A DNA stretch of 9,294 nucleotides, taken from the NCBI GenBank assembly GCA_016201575.1, contig JACQCN010000086.1, positions 1 to 9,294 of the forward strand, in the 5' to 3' direction. A program made the position numbers and the translations under genes. A model generated the notes under the pieces. The model ran no database searches. It was not told the origin of the DNA and was given only the letters and a program-made list of their open reading frames with translations. Origin of the DNA: Candidatus Rokuibacteriota bacterium. GTDB taxonomy: Bacteria; Methylomirabilota; Methylomirabilia; Rokubacteriales; CSP1-6. Below are positions 6,936-9,294 of this stretch, piece after piece. Each line of letters opens with the position of its first letter. Position 1 is the first letter of the stretch.

Positions 6936-6969
6936 CCGCGAGCGCCGGGAACGTGCCCGGCGCTCGCGG
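6936..6969 (+). promoter_or_regulatory. Perfect 14-bp hairpin in the leader of the gene at 6993
   Basis: CCGCGAGCGCCGGG (6936-6949) is followed by the 6-base loop AACGTG and the exact complement CCCGGCGCTCGCGG (6956-6969). The hairpin ends 23 bases before the ATG at 6993, just ahead of its GAGGTGGG ribosome site (6983-6990). There is no T-run, so a leader-stability, attenuation or protein-binding role is as likely as termination. It is separate from the repeat at 6751-6900. Confidence 0.6.
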
Positions 6970-6992
6970 TCGGGCGCGGGCCGAGGTGGGCG

Positions 6993-7424
6993 ATGGTGAC
7001 GAACCGGGAACTGGCGAGGGTCGGGCACGAGAACGGCGCCCCCCGCGGCGTGTCGGCGAGGGACTCATGGGCGGCCGGCGCCGACCCCGCTGATATCCGG
7101 GCGGCCGCCGCGCGCTGGTGCGAGGCGGGGCACGGGTACCTCGTGCTGCTCCTCGCGGCCGTCGGCGAGTGCGGCTGGCGGCAGGAGGCGGCCGGCGCGA
7201 TCCGGCGGGACAGCGAGCAGCTCCACGCGCTCGTGCGCGAGCTCGGCGAGCTGCAAGCCCGCGCGGCGACGGCCGAGCGCGAGCGCGATCGGCGCCGCCG
7301 GAGGGACCTGCGCCGGCTGCTCGGCGAGCGGGAGCGCGCGCGGCAAGAGCGCGAGGACGTCGCCGATGCGCTCACCCGCGCCATGAACAAGCGACTGGGA
7401 CGGCTTCGCCCGCGGCACGCGTGA
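6993..7424 (+). CDS. Charged helical protein in the coiled-coil cluster, function unknown
   Basis: The 143-residue product starts at ATG 6993 with GAGGTGGG two bases upstream; GTG 6996 is an alternative. Residues 1-32 are probably disordered. A helical segment RWCEAGHGYLVLLLAAVGEC (41-60) has a short hydrophobic core, too short for a normal membrane span, framed by C43 and C60. Residues 70-135 form a very charged Arg/Glu helix (including ERERDRRRRRDLRRLLGERE) ending ADALTRAMNK. The last part vaguely recalls the C-terminal end of the neighbouring coiled-coil family, so this may be a divergent relative, but I cannot align the N-terminus. The stop at 7424 is 28 bases before the next gene on the same strand, which suggests co-transcription. 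No enzymatic motif is seen. Confidence 0.6.
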   Translation: MVTNRELARVGHENGAPRGVSARDSWAAGADPADIRAAAARWCEAGHGYLVLLLAAVGECGWRQEAAGAIRRDSEQLHALVRELGELQARAATAERERDRRRRRDLRRLLGERERARQEREDVADALTRAMNKRLGRLRPRHA

Positions 7425-7452
7425 CCGGCTGCGGAGGAGGGTGGCGGCTGCG

Positions 7453-8466
7453 ATGAATGCCGACGAGCTAGAGGTCGACGCCCGCGAGCGTCTCGACCGA
7501 TGGATCCACGAGAGCCAGCAGCTCCTGGGAGGCGCCATCCCGGGAATCATGGAGGACCGGCAGCGGCAGCAAGGCCGGGTGGAGGCGGCCGAGCGCACCT
7601 ACGATCACCTCCGGGTGGAGGCCGACGATCTCCGGCGGGAGCTGAGAGGCCTCGACTCCGAGGTCCGTACGCTCAAGGGCGAGCTAGTGGAGATGAGCCG
7701 CGCGGCGGCGGTGCTCGCGGATCATCTCCACCAGGCGCTGGTCCCGCTCACCACGATCAACCAGAAGGTGCCGCCGCGCGAGGCGCCGCCACCGCCGCCG
7801 GTGGAGATGGAGCCGGCACCCGCGCCCGCGCCGGTTCCCGCCGTCTCCCGGAGCCTCGCCAAGACGGTCGCGCTCGTCGCGGCGGGGGCGATCGGGGCGC
7901 TCGTGCTCGCCCTGGCCGCGGTCCTGGTGGTGCCGATGCGCCAGGCGCCGCCGAAACCGGCCCCGCCGCCCGAGCTCGAGCGCGGCGCCCCGTCGGAGCC
8001 GGCCCCGGCGCGGGCGCCGTCGGGGCCGGCGTCTGCGGTGCCGCGCAAGCCGGCGCCGAAGCCCGCCGCGCTGCCGAAGCCCGCGCTGCCGAAGCCGCCC
8101 GTGTCGCCGGAAAGCGTGGTGCCGATCGCGCACAACGAGATCCGGAACTTCCGCGCGGTGAACGTGTCGGGGCAGGAGCTGCGGATCACGGTCGACTACG
8201 CGTACGCCGGCGACTACGGGGCGAGCGAGATCTTCATGCATGCCGTGGCGCTCGAGCGCGACGAGTGGACGAGCCGGGTCCCGGGCACCGGTTTCCCCTA
8301 CGCGTCGATCGAGGTCGGAGGCGGCACCGTCACCATCGACATCTCCAGGCAGCCCGACACGCCGCCGGCCACGAGCACCGTGGTCAAGGTCTGCATGGTG
8401 AGCATCAAGAAGCGGGCGGCGTTCATGTGCCAGACGTTCGCCTACACGAAGACCTGGGAGTCCTGA
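7453..8466 (+). CDS. Membrane-anchored coiled-coil protein with extracytoplasmic beta-rich domain
   Basis: The 337-residue protein has four parts. (1) Residues 1-105 are paralogous to the gene at 6375: MNADELEVD, RWIHESQQLLGGAIPGI, then a coiled coil. (2) Residues 107-132 are a Pro/Ala linker. (3) One transmembrane helix spans about 138-162 (LVAAGAIGALVLALAAVLVV), preceded by R134 and K137, which suggests N-terminus inside and C-terminus outside. (4) A second Pro/Ala/Lys linker (163-222, with LPKPALPKPP from a 14-base direct repeat at 8068 and 8083) leads to a C-terminal domain (225-337) rich in predicted beta strands. This domain includes FRAVNVSGQELRITVDYAYA (233-252) and cysteines C314 and C326, which could form a disulfide. 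That domain is not recognised. ATG 7453 is chosen by alignment with the paralogue; GGAGGAGG lies at 7433-7440, and GTG 7441 would add only four residues. A terminator follows. Confidence 0.8.
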   Translation: MNADELEVDARERLDRWIHESQQLLGGAIPGIMEDRQRQQGRVEAAERTYDHLRVEADDLRRELRGLDSEVRTLKGELVEMSRAAAVLADHLHQALVPLTTINQKVPPREAPPPPPVEMEPAPAPAPVPAVSRSLAKTVALVAAGAIGALVLALAAVLVVPMRQAPPKPAPPPELERGAPSEPAPARAPSGPASAVPRKPAPKPAALPKPALPKPPVSPESVVPIAHNEIRNFRAVNVSGQELRITVDYAYAGDYGASEIFMHAVALERDEWTSRVPGTGFPYASIEVGGGTVTIDISRQPDTPPATSTVVKVCMVSIKKRAAFMCQTFAYTKTWES

Positions 8467-8481
8467 GCCGCTTCCACCCGC

Positions 8482-8516
8482 GCCGGGCCTGACCTCGCGT
8501 CGGGCCCGGCCTTTCT
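8482..8516 (+). terminator. Intrinsic terminator-like hairpin after the coiled-coil cluster
   Basis: GCCGGGCC (8482-8489) pairs perfectly with GGCCCGGC (8503-8510) across a 13-base loop and is followed by CTTTCT. It begins 16 bases after the stop codon of the gene ending at 8466. The T-tract is short but the position and the strong GC stem fit a terminator. Confidence 0.65.
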
Positions 8517-8600
8517 CGCACGACCTCCGCCTGGCCGTGCGCCGTCCGCCGCCGGTCCCTGGCACGTCGGTTGCGTCCCACCGGGGATCGGAGGTGTGTG

Positions 8601-8799
8601 GTGAAGAAAGTGCTCCCGACCGCGTGGGGCGCCGAGGGCGCGCGAGTCGGCGCGGTTCTTCGACCGCCGCGTCCTCACGATGCCCCCCGTGGTCCGGCTC
8701 TATCCCCGGCGCCGGGCGATGGGCGTGGAAGCGCCGGTGGTTCCGCTGCGCCGGCCCCGGCCGCGGTGGCGCCCCGAGCCGCCCGACGAGGTCGCCTGA
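8601..8799 (+). pseudogene. Possible small gene with a frameshift
   Basis: A strong ribosome site (GGAGG, 8590-8594) is followed six bases later by GTG 8601, giving VKKVLPTAWGAEGA. Soon after, around 8640, this frame becomes a low-complexity G/A/P-rich reading. The neighbouring frame gives a more protein-like sequence, ESARFFDRRVLTMPPVVRLY, then further residues, ending PEPPDEVA at TGA 8797-8799. One extra base or two missing bases near 8640-8646 would join the two into a basic protein of about 66 residues. Alternatively a 39-residue ORF from ATG 8680 stands alone, or nothing is translated. No family is recognised. Sequencing error and real decay cannot be told apart from one sequence. Confidence 0.3.
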
Positions 8800-8808
8800 C
8801 ACCCGGCG

Positions 8809-8875
8809 CCGTCCGGCGCCCTGCGCTCGTCCGCTGGTGCAGAACCCGCGCCTGGACGGCGGCGGCGCCGGACGG
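8809..8875. repeat. Perfect 12-bp inverted repeat
   Basis: CCGTCCGGCGCC (8809-8820) and its exact complement GGCGCCGGACGG (8864-8875) are separated by 43 bases. It is the first of three consecutive foldable elements in this intergenic region. Confidence 0.6.
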
Positions 8876-8889
8876 GGCCGGCGGTTCGA

Positions 8890-8908
8890 GCGCCGGCTCC
8901 GCCGGCGC
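8890..8908. repeat. Perfect 8-bp hairpin with 3-base loop
   Basis: GCGCCGGC (8890-8897), loop TCC, then GCCGGCGC (8901-8908). It lies 14 bases after the previous repeat and is followed by an AT-richer stretch AATTCAGATTTTGGGGG (8909-8925). Confidence 0.6.
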
Positions 8909-8930
8909 AATTCAGATTTTGGGGGAGGTA

Positions 8931-8959
8931 TCGGAGGGGGCCGTCGAGGCCCCCTCCGA
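8931..8959. repeat. Perfect 12-bp hairpin with 5-base loop
   Basis: TCGGAGGGGGCC (8931-8942), loop GTCGA, then GGCCCCCTCCGA (8948-8959). No T-run follows on either strand, which argues against a classical intrinsic terminator. AAGGAGGA (8959-8966) follows at once, but no start codon lies at a useful distance. Sequence between here and 9057 shows no gene. Confidence 0.65.
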
Positions 8960-9057
8960 AGGAGGACAATCGGGTCAAACCCGGAGAACCGGATGGGGAT
9001 GGCCCGGAGGCGCGCGCGGCGGGAGGGGTCAGGCGGCCGCGGTGACGGCCGGGTGCG

Positions 9058-9294
9058 TCAGCGGCGCGCGGCGATCGGCGGCGAGGCGAGGTCGCGCTCG
9101 ACGGCGCCGCGCAGCCGATCGGGATCGACCGGCGTGAAGAGGCAATCGGCAGCGCCGAGCTGGATCGCCATGCGCGCCAGCTCCACGTCCGCCGCCGCGG
9201 TCAGCACGATCACGCGGAGACCCGGCGTGTCGCGCCGGAGTCGCCGCAGGAGCTCGAGCCCGTCGACGCCGGGCTCGCCGGTGTCGAGGAGAAC
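9058..9294 (-). CDS. Response-regulator receiver domain, C-terminal part, lysine missing; runs off the window
   Basis: The last 78 residues of a minus-strand gene read as a receiver domain. VLLDTGEPGVDGLELLRRLR contains the probable phospho-acceptor Asp (fourth residue visible) and the PG-DG-E-L-R pattern. RVIVLTAAAD holds the conserved Thr, and MAIQLGAADCLFTPVDPDRL covers the alpha4-beta5 region. In ordinary receivers the beta5 end reads (T/x)KP with an invariant Lys; here the position before Pro is Thr (FTP), so phosphorylation-linked switching may be altered. The protein ends 18 residues later (TGA 9058-9060), so no output domain follows: it is either a stand-alone receiver or the C-terminal receiver of a larger protein. 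The N-terminal acidic residues lie outside the window. Confidence 0.85.
   Translation of the reverse strand, partial: VLLDTGEPGVDGLELLRRLRRDTPGLRVIVLTAAADVELARMAIQLGAADCLFTPVDPDRLRGAVERDLASPPIAARR

Noticed and set aside
8931..8959. Strong hairpin as an intrinsic terminator
   Set aside because: No T-run follows on either strand, so it is listed as a repeat.
8960..9000. Resemblance of GGTCAAACCCGGAG to part of a c-di-GMP riboswitch
   Set aside because: Only a short piece matches; the second helix and conserved joining segments are absent and no gene follows at a suitable distance.
8571..9137. 188-codon plus-strand open frame over the hairpin region and the receiver gene
   Set aside because: Beyond about codon 25 it is low-complexity Ala/Gly/Arg/Pro sequence, crosses three inverted repeats and overlaps the real receiver gene on the other strand.

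Overview
The window is very GC-rich with strong G/C third-position bias. It carries compact, mostly short genes of an environmental, chromosome-like type. Codon use and gene types (an NHL propeller related to amidating lyases, an M1 aminopeptidase, an orphan PhnD-type binding protein, a TusA/ferritin-like fusion, a lineage-type coiled-coil family) suggest an uncultivated soil or groundwater bacterium of the Rokubacteria/Methylomirabilota kind. That assignment is inference from recall, not a search result.

Layout. 1-175 (minus) is the N-terminal end of an alpha/beta hydrolase whose reading breaks away from its family about 58 bases from the window edge, in a stretch with foreign codon use. It is divergent from 217-1143 (plus), an NHL six-bladed propeller, followed by 1288-3798 (plus), an M1 zinc aminopeptidase with complete catalytic motifs. 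3956-4366 (plus) is a small exported protein with a CxxC motif. It converges, with a 3-base gap, on a minus-strand pair: 5106-5969, a PhnD-like periplasmic-binding-fold protein, overlapping 4370-5149, a TusA-like/ferritin-like gene that looks dead (in-frame TGA plus an apparent internal deletion that removed half of the di-iron ligands).

5970-6374 is non-coding. 6375-8466 (plus) is the most unusual block: two paralogous coiled-coil proteins (6375-6749 and the N-terminal third of 7453-8466) flank a third, charged helical protein (6993-7424). The last paralogue is fused to a proline-rich linker, one transmembrane helix and a C-terminal beta-rich domain with two cysteines. An imperfect inverted-repeat element of the MITE/REP kind (about 6751-6900) and a perfect 14-bp hairpin (6936-6969) lie between the first and second genes. 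An intrinsic terminator-like hairpin closes the block at 8482-8516.

8517-9057 holds a possible frameshifted small gene (8601-8799) with a good ribosome binding site and then a run of three perfect inverted repeats (8809-8959). The right edge (9058-9294, minus) is the C-terminal part of a response-regulator receiver domain in which the usually invariant lysine is replaced by threonine.

The NHL/peptidase pair, the PhnD/ferritin-like pair and the coiled-coil cluster look like three independent units; nothing in the sequence ties them into one pathway. The best candidate for an undescribed system is the coiled-coil cluster with its membrane-anchored member. The clearest directly visible oddities are the ferritin-like pseudogene and the hairpin-rich intergenic regions.
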